A stretch of DNA of 64,000 bases, taken from Ichthyophis bannanicus (Eukaryota; Chordata; Amphibia; Gymnophiona; Ichthyophiidae). Of the stretch, positions 1 to 9,987 are shown piece after piece; position 1 is the first letter of the stretch; each line of letters opens with the position of its first letter. The stretch covers positions 451,976,077 through 452,040,076 of the forward strand of contig CM066032.1 of the NCBI GenBank assembly GCA_033557465.1, given 5' to 3'. The notes beneath the pieces are model-generated. The model saw only the letters and a list, made by a program, of their open reading frames with translations, was not told the origin of the DNA and did not search any database. The position numbers and the translations under genes were made by a program.

Positions 1-2
1 CT

Positions 3-3000
3 AGGATGGCTGAGGTATTCAGGGAAGCTAAGAAAACTGATACATCCAAGGAAAACCTTTTAAAAGTAGCAGGTATGAATGAATCAGATGAATGGAAGAG
101 GTATGAAAGAATTAAGGCACCTAGTGGTAATATGGCCAAAGAGGTTTCCTCCACAAACATTAAGAAATGTTACAAATGTGGAAAGCCTGGACACATTCGG
201 AGGGAATGTAAAGTTAAGATGGTCTTTGTAACAGGGGTGGAAAAACAAACACCAGAGGGTATTTTTCTACAAGTCCAAATAGAGGGGATAAATACTATGG
301 CTTTTCTTGATTCAGGGGCTGAACAAAGTTTGGTTTCACGGAAACTTTGGGAAACCATAAAACAGTCTAACCCTGATATATTGAATCAGGAAAAAGAACA
401 GGTACAGGTACAATGTATACACGGGGCACAGTTTCCATATCCCCTATATCAGGTGCATGTCAAAGGAATGGGCATCGAGAAAAAATTACAGGTAGCAGTA
501 GTCTCTGAACTACCGCAGAATTTAATTATAGGACGTGATTGGCCGTTTTTCCAAAAGGGGTTAAAACAAGGGATGGGTTTGAAGATGGGTTTAGTCTCTA
601 CCCGATCTCAAACTAGTAAAGTAGAAACTAGGGAGTCCCCGGTAGGAAAAAAAACTGAACCGGAAGAGAAGGTTGATGTGGAAGTTCCCGGAGAAGAAGG
701 GACAGATACACTTCCTCATCACGATGACTTGGTCCAGAGTCCGAGTGAGGGCGGGAAAAAGGCTAAGGCCAAAAAGCGCCATGAAAGGAGTCAAAGAACT
801 CAGGGAAGAAGGGAATTGGAAACGGGGGAGGGATTACCGTGGGTGCCTGCCGCACTGGTACAAAAATTCCCATCCTTCCCAAAAGAACAAAGAGAGGATT
901 TGGCACTCAAAAGAGCTTTTGAGTGGGCCCAAAAAGAAAGGACAGTGTTACCCCGGTTCTTTCTAGATGGGGAAATCTTGTATAGAGAGAGTCTCGATCC
1001 ATATACAGATGCGATACGTAAACAGCTGGTGGTACCTGTAAATTTCAAGTCGGTAGTGTTGCGTTTAGCGCATGACCACCCAGTAGGTAGCCACAAAGGC
1101 GTTCAAGGAACGCTTGACCAAATTTTGGCACGTTTCTATTGGCCAGGGGTATACCAAGAAACAAAACGGTATTGTGATTCGTGCCCTACCTGCCAAAGGG
1201 TTTCTGTAGTAAGACCCAAGGCCGTACCCTTGATACCGTTGCCGACCATCACGGCACCGATACGCCGAATGGGAGTAGACATTGTGGGCCCATTAATAAG
1301 AACACCCCGAAGTTATCAATACCTCCTAGTCATTGTGGACTATGCAACACGGTTCCCGTGGGCCATTCCACTCAGGAACATTTCGGCCAAAATAATATCA
1401 CAAGAACTGATAAAATTGTTTTGTGAGGTGGGATTTCCTCAGGAAATACTTACAGATCAGGGCAGTAATTTTGTTTCCAAATACCTTGCCAAGGTCTGGG
1501 AGGCGTTCGGAATACGCCATATAAAAACAGCGGCGTATCACCCTCAGACCAATGGGTTAGTGGAGAGGACTAACCAGTCAATTAAACACCTACTGAGAAG
1601 AGGATTAAGGAGGGGGGAGATGGCGGAATGGGATACGCTCCTTCCGTTTGTATTATACGCTTGTCGGGAATGGGTCCAAACCTCCTTGGGAGTGTCACCG
1701 TTTGAGCTTTTATTTGGGAGGACACCTAGGGGGATACTAGACATTCTGCGTGAAGAATGGGTAGAACCCAAGATACCTGAAATCGGCATCCCGCAGTTCT
1801 TAAAAGAACTAAGGACTCGCCTGGAAAAGACTTCCCAAGCCTCAAGGGAGAATTTGAATCAGAGTAAGAAAAGACAAAAATTTTACTATGACAAAGGTAC
1901 GCAGGCTAGAGAGCTGGCAGCAGGGGATAAGGTTTTAATTCAAGTGGCAGACCCTGGTCCCAAGTTTGAGACTCACTGGAAGGGGCCTGGCACAGTGATA
2001 AAAAAGGTAGGATTTGTATCCTATCTCATTGAAAACGATAAAGGTCGTAGACAGGTATACCATATAAATGTATTGAAACCCTGGAGAGAAAGGTCAGCCG
2101 CAGCACATTTTGCCTTTTGTGAACAGCAATGTAGAATTAGGAATGGAATTACATGCTGGCCACCTAAAAAGGCGGCAGCAAGTAATGTTTTAAGGGGGGG
2201 AATGTGTCACAAGGTAAACCCAGGGGACCCAGAGGAAATGGAGATTAGTGGAGAAAATCAGGCAGAACCTGATGAGGTAAACAAAAACATGTCAAATAGT
2301 TGCTATGAGCAACCACAGCACACGTGGAAAAAGGGTAAAAAGACACACCCAGCCAGCATGAGAATGGAGGTTGATTTACCTGATAGGGATCAGCTGAGAA
2401 GGGGTGGAACCCGGGGACAGATACATAAGGCACACTCACAAGCAGTGAGGGAGAGTGAGCACGGACAGAGGTGGAAGCAACAACCTCAGTCGTGGGAACG
2501 GAGGGAAAGAGAAAGAAACACTATAAGCCAATCTCATCTCCAGGACCAAAGTTGGTGGAAGGAAGGAAATGAGAGAGAGTGTCAGCAACCTATACCAGAG
2601 GACAGCTTGAATGAGTCTCGGGACTATGTGAGTACGTGTGGAGATCAGCTGTTGAACACAGAGTGTGTGTGTGAAAGCCAGAAGAGAAGAGGGAGGAATC
2701 CTGTTGCAGGAAGCAAGGCATTCAAAGTGGAACAGGACTGTTTTACACCCGAATGGGCTAAGTCCAGGATTAATAGAAGAAGCCAGCCTAGAGCAGAGAT
2801 AAAGGGAAAAGGAAACAACTTCTTTCCTTGTACGGGCAGTTACAAGAGAAAGGAAGGTCTCTTACCTTATAATTCTGCTGGCAACTTTAAATGCTCAGAC
2901 TTCTCTCGAGTGCCGTTGTCAGCACTGAAAACTCCCACAGCTGTATCAGAGGAATTAGCCTTTAACCCATTCAAGGCAGGACACAAGCTGTTTGACTCTA

Positions 3001-3293
3001 ATACCAGTGTTTATGGGCAGTTACCTCATAGCTTTACACAGGAGGAGTGCTCTTACAAGCCATTATCCAGAGTATACGGTAATACCCAGCAGTGTTTTAG
3101 CCTAAAGCCAGGAAGCAGTCACGTAGCTGACGTGATTAACCAGAGTGAGCTCGGCAGGACAGCTGCTACAGAAAACGTAGGTACAAATGGTTATCCTTTA
3201 ATGCCATATGATATTTCTAATGTACCAGATAACACTGAACCCATGGAATGCTCATTAGTGACAACTGAAGAGGAAGAGTTTTCACTGAGATAA
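3..3293 (+). CDS. gag(C-term)-protease-integrase polyprotein with LTR-encoded tail, lacks RT/RNase H
   Basis: The frame is open from the window edge to the stop at 3291-3293; counting from the first ATG at 6 it has 1095 residues. A CCHC knuckle (C55, C58, H63, C68) ends gag. A retropepsin active site LDSGA is at residues 101-105, with the family's second motif IIGRDW near 174-179. A Lys/Glu-rich linker (about 195-275) leads directly to the integrase: an HHCC zinc region near 356-396, catalytic D425, D484 and E520 (D-x58-D-x35-E), and a GPY/F-type C-terminal module with the motif HINVLKPW. RT and RNase H are absent with no frameshift. From residue about 733 the protein is encoded by the 3' LTR, a charged low-complexity region of about 360 residues ending with EPMEC. 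The family normally makes a polyprotein that is cleaved in virus-like particles. The gag start is not in the window. Domain calls are firm; the function of the tail is unknown. Confidence 0.85.
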   Translation, partial: RMAEVFREAKKTDTSKENLLKVAGMNESDEWKRYERIKAPSGNMAKEVSSTNIKKCYKCGKPGHIRRECKVKMVFVTGVEKQTPEGIFLQVQIEGINTMAFLDSGAEQSLVSRKLWETIKQSNPDILNQEKEQVQVQCIHGAQFPYPLYQVHVKGMGIEKKLQVAVVSELPQNLIIGRDWPFFQKGLKQGMGLKMGLVSTRSQTSKVETRESPVGKKTEPEEKVDVEVPGEEGTDTLPHHDDLVQSPSEGGKKAKAKKRHERSQRTQGRRELETGEGLPWVPAALVQKFPSFPKEQREDLALKRAFEWAQKERTVLPRFFLDGEILYRESLDPYTDAIRKQLVVPVNFKSVVLRLAHDHPVGSHKGVQGTLDQILARFYWPGVYQETKRYCDSCPTCQRVSVVRPKAVPLIPLPTITAPIRRMGVDIVGPLIRTPRSYQYLLVIVDYATRFPWAIPLRNISAKIISQELIKLFCEVGFPQEILTDQGSNFVSKYLAKVWEAFGIRHIKTAAYHPQTNGLVERTNQSIKHLLRRGLRRGEMAEWDTLLPFVLYACREWVQTSLGVSPFELLFGRTPRGILDILREEWVEPKIPEIGIPQFLKELRTRLEKTSQASRENLNQSKKRQKFYYDKGTQARELAAGDKVLIQVADPGPKFETHWKGPGTVIKKVGFVSYLIENDKGRRQVYHINVLKPWRERSAAAHFAFCEQQCRIRNGITCWPPKKAAASNVLRGGMCHKVNPGDPEEMEISGENQAEPDEVNKNMSNSCYEQPQHTWKKGKKTHPASMRMEVDLPDRDQLRRGGTRGQIHKAHSQAVRESEHGQRWKQQPQSWERRERERNTISQSHLQDQSWWKEGNERECQQPIPEDSLNESRDYVSTCGDQLLNTECVCESQKRRGRNPVAGSKAFKVEQDCFTPEWAKSRINRRSQPRAEIKGKGNNFFPCTGSYKRKEGLLPYNSAGNFKCSDFSRVPLSALKTPTAVSEELAFNPFKAGHKLFDSNTSVYGQLPHSFTQEECSYKPLSRVYGNTQQCFSLKPGSSHVADVINQSELGRTAATENVGTNGYPLMPYDISNVPDNTEPMECSLVTTEEEEFSLR
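2192..2202 (+). promoter_or_regulatory. polypurine tract of element A
   Basis: A purine run (AAGGGGGGGAA) sits immediately before the LTR start TGTG. This is the expected plus-strand primer position. Element B has the same arrangement, a G6 run and two bases before TGTG. Confidence 0.8.
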
Positions 3294-3719
3294 GAAAATA
3301 TATGTACAAGGAAGGTTTAAACAGCAACACAGTAACTGGCAGAAGTTGCTTGGTTTAAAGTGAATCCTGATTGATTTATATCAACAAAAGAAAAGGATTA
3401 AGTGCTCATGAAGAGAACTGTTTTTCTTTTGTTAAAAAGTTAAAGCTGAGGAAAGCACTTTTTGTTCAATGTTTGCTTCTGTTATTTGCCAGAGTGGCTT
3501 TTGATTATTTTGTTCTTCAAGAAAAAGAATACCTCATTGGACGGGGAATAAAGCCCTTGATTTAAAGTGTGAACTGTGTGTTTGAGTGATTACAAGAAGA
3601 CGGTACAACTACCACCCACAGAGGGCCAGGCAGGGCTATCTATAGCATATAGAAAGCCAAGAAAAGGTATTAAGCCATAATACCAGTCTCCACCGGAGGG
3701 GCCCGATGAGGGTGTGACA
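2203..3719 (+). repeat. 3' LTR of element A
   Basis: It begins TGTGTCACA after the polypurine tract and ends GTGTGACA, so the ends form a short inverted repeat with TG...CA. The exact start could be 2205. Length is about 1.5 kb, similar to LTR B. A polyadenylation signal AATAAA lies at 3547-3552. The first 1.09 kb is an open reading frame continuous with pol. The flank from 3720 is a CR1 tail. Confidence 0.85.
3547..3552 (+). promoter_or_regulatory. polyadenylation signal in LTR A
   Basis: Canonical AATAAA, downstream of the LTR-encoded stop codon and about 170 bp before the LTR end. Position fits the U3/R region of an LTR; usage is inferred. Confidence 0.5.
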
Positions 3720-3812
3720 GTACATATGACCTAGATTGGCCACTGTTGGAAACAGAATACTGGGCTTGATGGACCTTGGTCTGACCCAGTATGGCATATC
3801 TTATGTTCTTAT
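3720..3812 (+). repeat. CR1-type LINE 3' tail (octamer TTCTTATG)
   Basis: Contains the tail sequence with 'ggcttgatgg' and 'tctgacccag', ending in TTATGTTCTTAT. It looks identical to 4415-4507 and matches the reverse complement at 8563-8660. In the other copies the bases GCTAG precede this point, so LTR element A interrupted this tail. Confidence 0.8.
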
Positions 3813-3839
3813 CTCCCTCTCCAGTGTGTCGGAACTTGA

Positions 3840-5300
3840 GGTCCTGGGACATTGCCATCAGCATGGGGCACAAAGGGGACCATTGACTTCCACCCTCTCC
3901 TGAGCTGCACAGTCGGCATTCAGAGGAAACATGGCATTACTATAACTTCCTCTTGGAGTCTGAATTGCAATGGGACTGTGGCAGAATCGATGGTGTCAGA
4001 CCTTCGGGCCCAAGATCTCCCGTCTGACTCATCACCCCCTCCAGATCAACAGAAGTCACCCCCGGGGAACATGTCCTTCCAGGATTTTGTTCAGGACCTG
4101 GCCAAGGCCATCCCCTTTTCTCTGGAATCAGGGCGGAGGAACTGGAACTCCTCCAGTACCCCTCAGCCCCCTTGAGGCAGTGATGGTCACTGTCTACCAT
4201 GTCCTACAGAGGCTGCTGCTGCGGTTGTGGGAGCTGCTGCTTATTTGTTACCGGAGGATGTAGTAAAGGCTGTTAGTGTAGCTGGTTTTAAAAAAGGTTT
4301 GGACAAGTTCCTAGAGGAAAGGTCCATAAACCATTATTAAGAAGGGACCCAGGATATCAATGCTTGAACCAATACAAGCATTGTGGAACCTGTGTCCCTT
4401 GGGGAAACTGCTAGGTACATATGACCTAGATTGGCCACTGTTGGAAACAGAATACTGGGCTTGATGGACCTTGGTCTGACCCAGTATGGCATATCTTATG
4501 TTCTTATGTTGTTCTTATGTTCTTATGTTATGCTTCCGGGCATCAGCTACTGGCTCGACTCCCTGTAGCAGGTCCAGAAGGCTCCGGGGTTTGAGAATCT
4601 TCAATTGCCCCACCAATTCCATTGTGGTTGAGTCTGCCTTGAAGCATGCAAAGAGAGCTAACACACAATCCTCGATGCTGCCCATGCGAGAAGCGAGGAC
4701 TCTGGACTCCTTTGGGAGGAGCTGCTTCCAGGATTCCATGCTGATAGCCTGGATCCTGGCCTATCAGACTTACATGGCCATGTTCCTCAAGGATGTTATG
4801 CTGGATATAGAGGATTTTGCTTCCCTCGTTCCCAAAGACTGCTGTGAGATTTTTTGTAGCGCATGGCAAGGATTGCTCAAAATTTATGGTCTGGGGTGCC
4901 TATGACGCCTTTGAATCTTCCAGTAGGGTGGTGGCTGTGGGTATCACTGTGCGGTAGATGGCCTGGTTGCAGTCCTCTGACCCTGAGTAGTAGGTCCAGG
5001 ACAAGATCGCCAATCTCTCCTGTCTGGATGAGAACCTCTTCGGCAAGCCTGTGGAGGAAAAGACCAAGGAGCTGGAGAAGGAGCAGGTGACCTTCATCAG
5101 GCTCTCCAGAAAGACTGCAGACCCCATGCGGAAGAAACAACAAGCCAATAAGTCTTTCCTTCCGCACCCACGATGGTACTTTCCGTCCCAGTTGCAGGTG
5201 CAGCCTAAGGCCTCGGCTCCCTGCTTGCAGCAGAGGGAGAAAACCCCAAAGGTTCAGCCCGGCCCCCCAGCCCAAGCCAGATGTGGGTTTTTGACAGGGT
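3840..5300 (+). pseudogene. DIRS gag-like protein, broken
   Basis: Pieces align with the 603-residue protein at 24800-26611. The block MSFQDFVQDLAKAIPF matches LSFQDFIIEMAKGL. After the CR1 insertion, SIVVESALKHAKR, RTLDSFGRSCFQDSML and YMAMFLKDV match the counterpart. Several frameshifts separate the pieces. The C-terminal proline- and glutamine-rich stretch is still visible near 5150-5290. Confidence 0.7.
4246..4512 (+). repeat. CR1-type LINE 3' fragment inserted in DIRS gag
   Basis: Encodes the last residues of a CR1 RT (a frame reading KKGLDKFLEERSINHY-like with lesions) followed by the standard 3' UTR. It ends in repeated TTCTTATG octamers (4495-4512). It splits the DIRS gag-like relic. 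Confidence 0.8.
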
Positions 5301-5318
5301 CCTGAGGACCATAGCCAG

Positions 5319-5690
5319 TTGACTGTTGTCCGCCATGGTCCTCCTGCAGGTGGGGGTGCGGCTCATCCACTCTGCCCACTGGATGCTGCAGATAATCCAA
5401 AGCGGCAATCATTGCATTTCAGCCAGCTGCCGCATCCTTACGATCCTGGGGAGTACCCCATATACCATGTACACCAAAGCCTGCAGCAGACCGAGGTCAT
5501 GGCTCTGCTAGCCAACCTTGCCATCAAGCCAGTTCTCCTAGCCCAGATCGGACAGGACTTCTACTCCACGTACTTCTGGTCTCAAAAAAAAAAAGGGTTC
5601 CGCCCCATTCTGAATCTGTGAAATCTCAACTGTTTCCTGGTGTGCAAAAAGTTCAAGATGGTCTCACTGGGGATGCTGCTCTCTGAGGGC
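5319..5690 (+). pseudogene. DIRS reverse transcriptase remnant
   Basis: Retains only the N-terminal RT part: a segment matching the intact copy through GFRPILNL and KMVSLGMLL. The catalytic YLDD region and RNase H are gone. The sequence passes directly into the recombinase N-terminus near 5685, so about 1.5 kb was deleted relative to 27020-28530. Confidence 0.7.
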
Positions 5691-6735
5691 ATTACCAAGA
5701 TCCTGCCAGTGTTCCGCAAGGAGTCGATGCATAAGGCCTATGTGTTCCAGTGGTGTCAGTTTGCCATCTGGGGTGCTGGTTGGGTGCTGGACCCCTTTGT
5801 CTGTCCTGTGGACCAGCTGTTGGAGTACCTCTTGCACCTCTCCAATTCTGGGCTCAAGTCCATCTCGGGGGATGTTCACCTCAGCAGATAGCAGTGTTCT
5901 ATCATGGCTGTGGAGGGAAGCCCGTGTCGGCTCAACCTCTGGTAGGCCAATTAATGTGGGGCTTGCTTCTTTCGAAGCCTCCATTCAAGCTCTTTACTGT
6001 CACTTGGGATGTAAATGTGGTCCTCAGCCAGCTCATGCAGGCTCATTTTCAGCCACTGGATGCGTGCTCTCTGAAGTTCTTGACCTGAAACGTCCACTTC
6101 TTGATGGCCATCACATTGGCCCGACGTGTTAGTGACCAGGCTCTGGTCGCACACCCTCCATACACCAGGTTTCACCAGAACCAGGTGGTGCTCTGCACGC
6201 ACCCCTGTTTTCTGCTGAAGGTGGTCTTGGCTTTTCACCCCAACCAGTCCTTCAAACGTTCTTTCCCCGGCCTCATGCCAATTGCATTGAGGTAGTGTTG
6301 CACACGCTGAATTGCATGCATTCATTGGCCTTCTACCTGGAGTACACAAAGACACACTGTCAATCCTTCCAGCTGTTTGTTTCCTTTGACCCCCAATAGA
6401 CTAGGTGTCACCATTTCAAAGCATACGCTATCCTTCTGGCTTGTGGACTGCATCGCCCATACGTATTCCTTGGATGGTCTGAACCTTGAGAGTCATGTCA
6501 GGGCTCACAATGTCCGTGCAATGGTTACATTGGTAGCCAACCTCCATTCTGTTTCCACAGAGGAAATCTGCAGGGTTGCGACATGGTCTTCAGTCCATAC
6601 CCTCACAGCCCTTTACTGTCTGAATGGGGATTCCCAACAGAACAGCAATTTTGGCCAGGTCATGCTCCGGTATCTCGAGGATCAACTCCTGACTACTGGC
6701 TTTTCTATCCATCCAGGCTACCTGCTCTAATTCCC
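5690..6735 (+). pseudogene. DIRS tyrosine recombinase, broken
   Basis: Matches the recombinase of the intact copy: YVFQWCQFAIW, LLEYLLHLSNSGLKS, LARRVSDQALVAHPPYTRFH, VRAHNVRAMV and HTLTALYCL. The first catalytic Arg, HxxR and Tyr are all still readable but in different frames. Inactive by frameshift. Confidence 0.8.
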
Positions 6736-6871
6736 TTGGTCAATGTCAACTGTGGATACTGCATCAGATGGGTCCCTTGGTGAGACTACCTTTCTGGTTT
6801 TCGTGGTTTCTCCAGTTCTTGATACCCGGTTGGGCTATTTTTTCTGCTCAGGTTTCAGTAGCCTGTAGCTT

Positions 6872-7201
6872 GGGAGTCTCATACGTGAGGACTTATTTCC
6901 TGCTTGTTCATGGAGAAAGCATAGTTACTTACATGTAGCAGGTGTTCTCTGTGAATAGCAGGAATAAGTCCTCATAATCCTCCCACCTCCCTGGGGAGTG
7001 CCTTTTGGCTTCTGCTATGTTATCATACTGGAGAATATGGAGCCTTGGCGGGCAGGGTAGGCAGGCACGCATAAGCAGTGTACCACCCAAAATCTTCCTT
7101 TGGAAGCTGAGGAGCATTATGTGTGAAGCTCTGTGGGCAATGCCACCCATACATGAGGACTTATTCCTGCTGTTCACAAAGAACACCTGCTGCAGGTGAG
7201 T
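6872..7201 (+). repeat. DIRS internal complementary region and right terminal repeat (degenerate)
   Basis: 6885-6980 reads as two back-to-back end copies ('ttcctgcttgttcatggaga' then 'gtgttctctgtgaatagcag'). 7150-7201 repeats the right end ('ttattcctgctgttcacaaa'). This is the same layout as 29671-30037 in the intact element, at lower identity. Confidence 0.7.
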
Positions 7202-7203
7202 AC

Positions 7204-7605
7204 GCTTTCGCCACCTTGAGATCTTTAGTCACTATCACTCCAAGGTCCCTCTCCTGGTCCATGCCCACCAACCTCTCGCCCCCTATTGCATACAGTTCCT
7301 TTGGTTTTCTGCATCCCAAGTGCATGATTCTGCACTGCTTCGTATTAAATTTTAACTGCCAAGCATTAGGCCATTCTTCAAGTGTTTGTAGATCTTTCCT
7401 TCTGTTGTCCACTCCCTCAGAAGGTGCACTCTGTTGTAAATTTTCATGTCATCTGCAAAAAGGCAGGCTTTTCCATTCAGTCCTTCTGCAATATCACTCA
7501 CAAATACATTGAACAGTACTGGTCCCAGGACTGATCCCTGAGGCACACCACTATGCACCTTCCTTTCTTCTGAGTGAGTTCTGTTTACCACCACCTTCTG
7601 TCCCT
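7204..7605 (-). pseudogene. CR1-type LINE RT fragment
   Basis: On the minus strand two overlapping frames encode GVPQGSVLGPVLFNVFVSDIAEGL, FADDMKIYNR and IMHLGCRKPKELYAIGGERL, the palm and downstream parts of a CR1 RT. It starts near the motif NRTHSE and stops near DLKVAK; there is no 3' end. It abuts the DIRS terminus. Bases 7606-7696 carry nothing I recognise. Confidence 0.8.
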
Positions 7606-7696
7606 AATAAGTACTTTTAAGACATCTAAATAATTACCTCTTAAGCCATGAAAAATTAAAACATCTTTTAATGAAAGATCAAAATCATGTATATAT

Positions 7697-7867
7697 GTGC
7701 TGGGAGTGACGTATCTAGATTTCAGCAAAGCCTTTAATACTGTTCCTCATAAGAGGCTTATCAATAAACTAAACAGCTTGGGGATGGGTCTCAAGATGGT
7801 GAACTGGATCAGAAATTGGTTGACTGACAGACAACAGAAGGTGACGGTAAACAGAACTCACTCAGAG
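7697..7867 (+). pseudogene. Older CR1 (host copy), RT fragment, first part
   Basis: Encodes YLDFSKAFNTVPHKRLINKL and NWIRNWLTDRQQKV, then breaks off in the codons for HSE. The matching continuation (GAAAGGAAGGTGATTAGC) starts at 11878. In the CR1 at 34030-38140 these two pieces are contiguous. So this CR1 was split by the insertion occupying 7868-11877. Confidence 0.8.
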
Positions 7868-7969
7868 TTCCAAGGGTTGCAGAGCAGAGATGGCATCCAT
7901 CTGTCCAAGAAAGGTCAACGCGTCTTCGGTAGTAGTCTGGCTAATCTACTGAAGAGGGCTTTAAACTAG
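7868..7969 (+). pseudogene. CR1 ORF1 C-terminal end (SGNH-esterase-like)
   Basis: The frame ends RDGIHLSKKGQRVF...LKRALN with a stop. This is the last block (D-x-x-H, with catalytic Asp/His) of the SGNH-type esterase found at the end of CR1 ORF1 proteins. Everything upstream has been lost by 5' truncation. Confidence 0.65.
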
Positions 7970-7974
7970 ATTCG

Positions 7975-8562
7975 TTGTGGATGGGTGAAGAAAGCCCCCA
8001 GGTAAGTGAAAGCCTCCAGGTAGGTGATACATTAAATACCTTTATGGAAATGGGTAACAGGGATAACATATGGAAAGCAGTGTGTATAAATGCCCGTAGC
8101 ATGGGAAATAAGATCCCTGATGTTGAAGCTTTGGTGGGAGTGGCTGACTTGGATTTAGTGGCAGTTACAGAAATATGGTTCACAGAAAACCATGATTGGG
8201 ATGTAACTATACCTGGCTATACTTTATTCAGAAAGGACAGGGTAGGAAGAAGGGGAGGAGGAGTGGCATTATATGTAAAAACTACTATTAAAGCTTTGGA
8301 ATTACAGAGCTTAAAAGGGAGAGAGGAGGCATTGTGGGTTAAACTAGAAAGAGGGAAAGAGAAATCTATTTGCATTGGTGTGATATACAGACGTCCCTCA
8401 CAAGAGGAAGAGTTGGACAGAGAGTTAATTGAAGACATACGCAGCATTGCTAGGAAAGGGGAAGTGCTACTGATAGGAGATTTCAATATGCCAGATGTTG
8501 ATTGGCACATTCCTGCTGCAGTATCATCTAGAAGTAAGGAGATCCTGGATTCTCTACAGGGA
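7975..8562 (+). CDS. CR1 APE-type endonuclease domain, truncated
   Basis: Open frame with the exonuclease-endonuclease-phosphatase fold motifs: INARSMGNK, a TEIW motif in place of TETW, GRRGGGVALYV, GVIYRRPS and LIGDFNMPDVDW. This nuclease nicks target DNA to start target-primed reverse transcription. The C-terminal catalytic block (SDHH in the 34030 copy) is missing because an inverted CR1 tail starts at 8563. The open frame reading past 8563 (to 8826) is an artefact of that insertion. Confidence 0.8.
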
Positions 8563-8946
8563 GAACATAAGAACATAAGATATGCCATACTGGGTCAGAC
8601 CAAGGTCCATCAAGCCCAGTATCCTGTTTCCAACAGTGGCCAATCTAGGTCATACGTACCTAGCAGTTTCCCCAAAAGACACAGGTTCCGCAATGCTTGT
8701 ACTGGATCAAGCATTGATATCCTGGGTCCCTTCTTAATAATGGTTTATGGACCTTTCCTCCAGCAACTTGTCAAAACCTTTTTTAAACACAGCTATACTA
8801 ACAGCCTTTACTACATCCTCCGGTAACAAATTCCAGAGTTTGATTACATGTTGAGTGAAAAAATATTTTCTTTTATTAGTCTTAAATAGTTTACCCTGTA
8901 GCTTCACTGCATGTCCCCTAGTCTTTCTATATTCTGATAACGTAAA
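8563..8946 (-). repeat. CR1-type LINE 3' end, inverted insertion
   Basis: Reverse complement of the tail seen at 4246-4512, starting with CATAAGAA octamers at 8563. On the minus strand it encodes a CR1 RT C-terminus (GHAVKLQGKLFKTNKRKYFF, VIKLWNLLPEDVVKA). The frame is fused by chance to the upstream pogo transposase. Confidence 0.8.
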
Positions 8947-9771
8947 CATCAACAAAGACTTTTTAGAAAAGAAACCACCAGGCCTGGCCCTATAACATTT
9001 ATCAATCCATATTTTCATGACCTCAGAGTCCATCCATCCCTTTTTGTTACAGTGAACAACAATACCTTGTGGAAATTTTTCACGGGGCATGGTTACTCGC
9101 TTGAAAATAACCATCGGCTTCAATTTAAGCCCACTCGCTGTGCAACCCAGGACTACAGTGAAGCAAGCCCTCTTGTGTCCAGTTGTTGTTATTGCGACAG
9201 TTTTTGAACCCAAAGCAGCTACAGTCCTGGTTGGTGGAATGTCAAAAGACACAGGAACCTCTTCCATGTTAATAACATCTGTTGCCGAAATGCCGAACTC
9301 CGAAATTTCTTTGCTGACAAATGTGCCGAAATCCGCTATCTTTTGTTCCCAGTCATCTGGAATCCTCTGGCCTACAGTTGTTCTTATTTGCATGGAAAGA
9401 CCATTCCTCTTCATAAATTTGCAAATCCAGTTGAAACTAGCCTGGAAACGTGAAATTCCTCTTTCATTGGCCAGCAATTTTGCTTTGAATTGAATTGCGA
9501 TAGTTGAGACAGCTTGATTTTGCTCCCTTCTAGACAGAATCCACTTTTTTAAGTCACTCTCTAGCTCTGGCCACTTTTCTTTGGGACCCTGATGTGCACG
9601 TTTTCGCGGGTTCATCTCCTCTAGCGCCGTTTTCTCCCTTCTCCAGTCGCGAACAGATGACTCACCAACATCAAATTCTCTTGCTGCTGCTCTGTTGCTT
9701 GTTTCTTCAGCTTTTGCCACAAATTTCAGCTTGAAGTCCGCAGTATAAGACTTGCGTTTAATTCCGGGCAT
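8947..9771 (-). pseudogene. pogo-type transposase (POGK-like), C-terminally truncated
   Basis: Start MPGIKRKSYTADFKL at 9771 is preferred over an upstream in-frame ATG at 9858 because it begins the DNA-binding domain. Domains in order: Brinker-like HTH (about 1-55), CENP-B-type HTH (about 70-140), DDE_1 catalytic core from about 150. The first catalytic Asp of the usual NMDE motif reads NMEE, a conservative but probably inactivating change. The core stops at SLLMF just before the second Asp, where CR1 sequence begins. Non-functional. Confidence 0.8.
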
Positions 9772-9987
9772 GATGACTGGATTATAATATAAGAGATCGC
9801 AAAGTTTAAATGTAGGGTATAATAGAACCGAGGGCCTTTTATATGCCTCACAGTGCACTCAACACATGCGCGATATACGCACGTGCGCATAATGCAAGAC
9901 ATTCTCTGCAGAACAGGCCGAATATTGCGCTTTATATGTGGGTGGGTGTTTTATGTGGGTGCGCGTTACATGCGCTAAAATACGGTA
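8947..9987 (-). mobile_element. pogo/Tigger-like DNA transposon, truncated
   Basis: Transposase-coding sequence on the minus strand with the 5' end at 9987. There the terminal repeat starts TACCGTATTTTAGCGCATG and abuts CR1 sequence at a TA. The other terminus and the transposase C-terminus are missing, replaced by the CR1 tail at 8563-8946. The subterminal region 9850-9980 is rich in GCGCAC and TGTGGGTG motifs. Confidence 0.8.

Larger units (their letters stand above)
1..3719 (+). mobile_element. Ty3/gypsy LTR retrotransposon A, 3' part
   Basis: The element enters from the left window edge within gag and ends with a 3' LTR at 3719. Visible order is zinc knuckle, aspartic protease, integrase, polypurine tract, LTR. 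No reverse transcriptase or RNase H lies between protease and integrase. The LTR ends inside a CR1 3' tail that resumes at 3720, so A inserted into an older CR1 copy. Gag resembles that of element B at 48447-55224, so the two are related families. The 5' LTR and the left target duplication are outside the window. Confidence 0.9.
3813..7201 (+). mobile_element. Decayed DIRS-type retroelement copy
   Basis: Recognised by alignment to the intact copy at 24421-30037: gag-like, short RT and tyrosine-recombinase segments in the same order, then an internal complementary region and a right terminal repeat. The 5' end is missing, a CR1 tail is inserted at 4246-4512, most RT and all RNase H are deleted near 5685, and all frames are broken. 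The right end is at about 7201 ('cacctgctgc aggtgagtac'). Confidence 0.8.

Noticed and set aside
8217..8588. Minus-strand open frame of 123 codons
   Set aside because: Antisense shadow of the CR1 endonuclease plus part of an inverted CR1 tail.
9859..9987. Extending the pogo transposase to upstream ATGs
   Set aside because: The upstream in-frame ATG at 9858 adds residues with no similarity to the DNA-binding domain; MPGIKRKSY at 9771 fits the family start.
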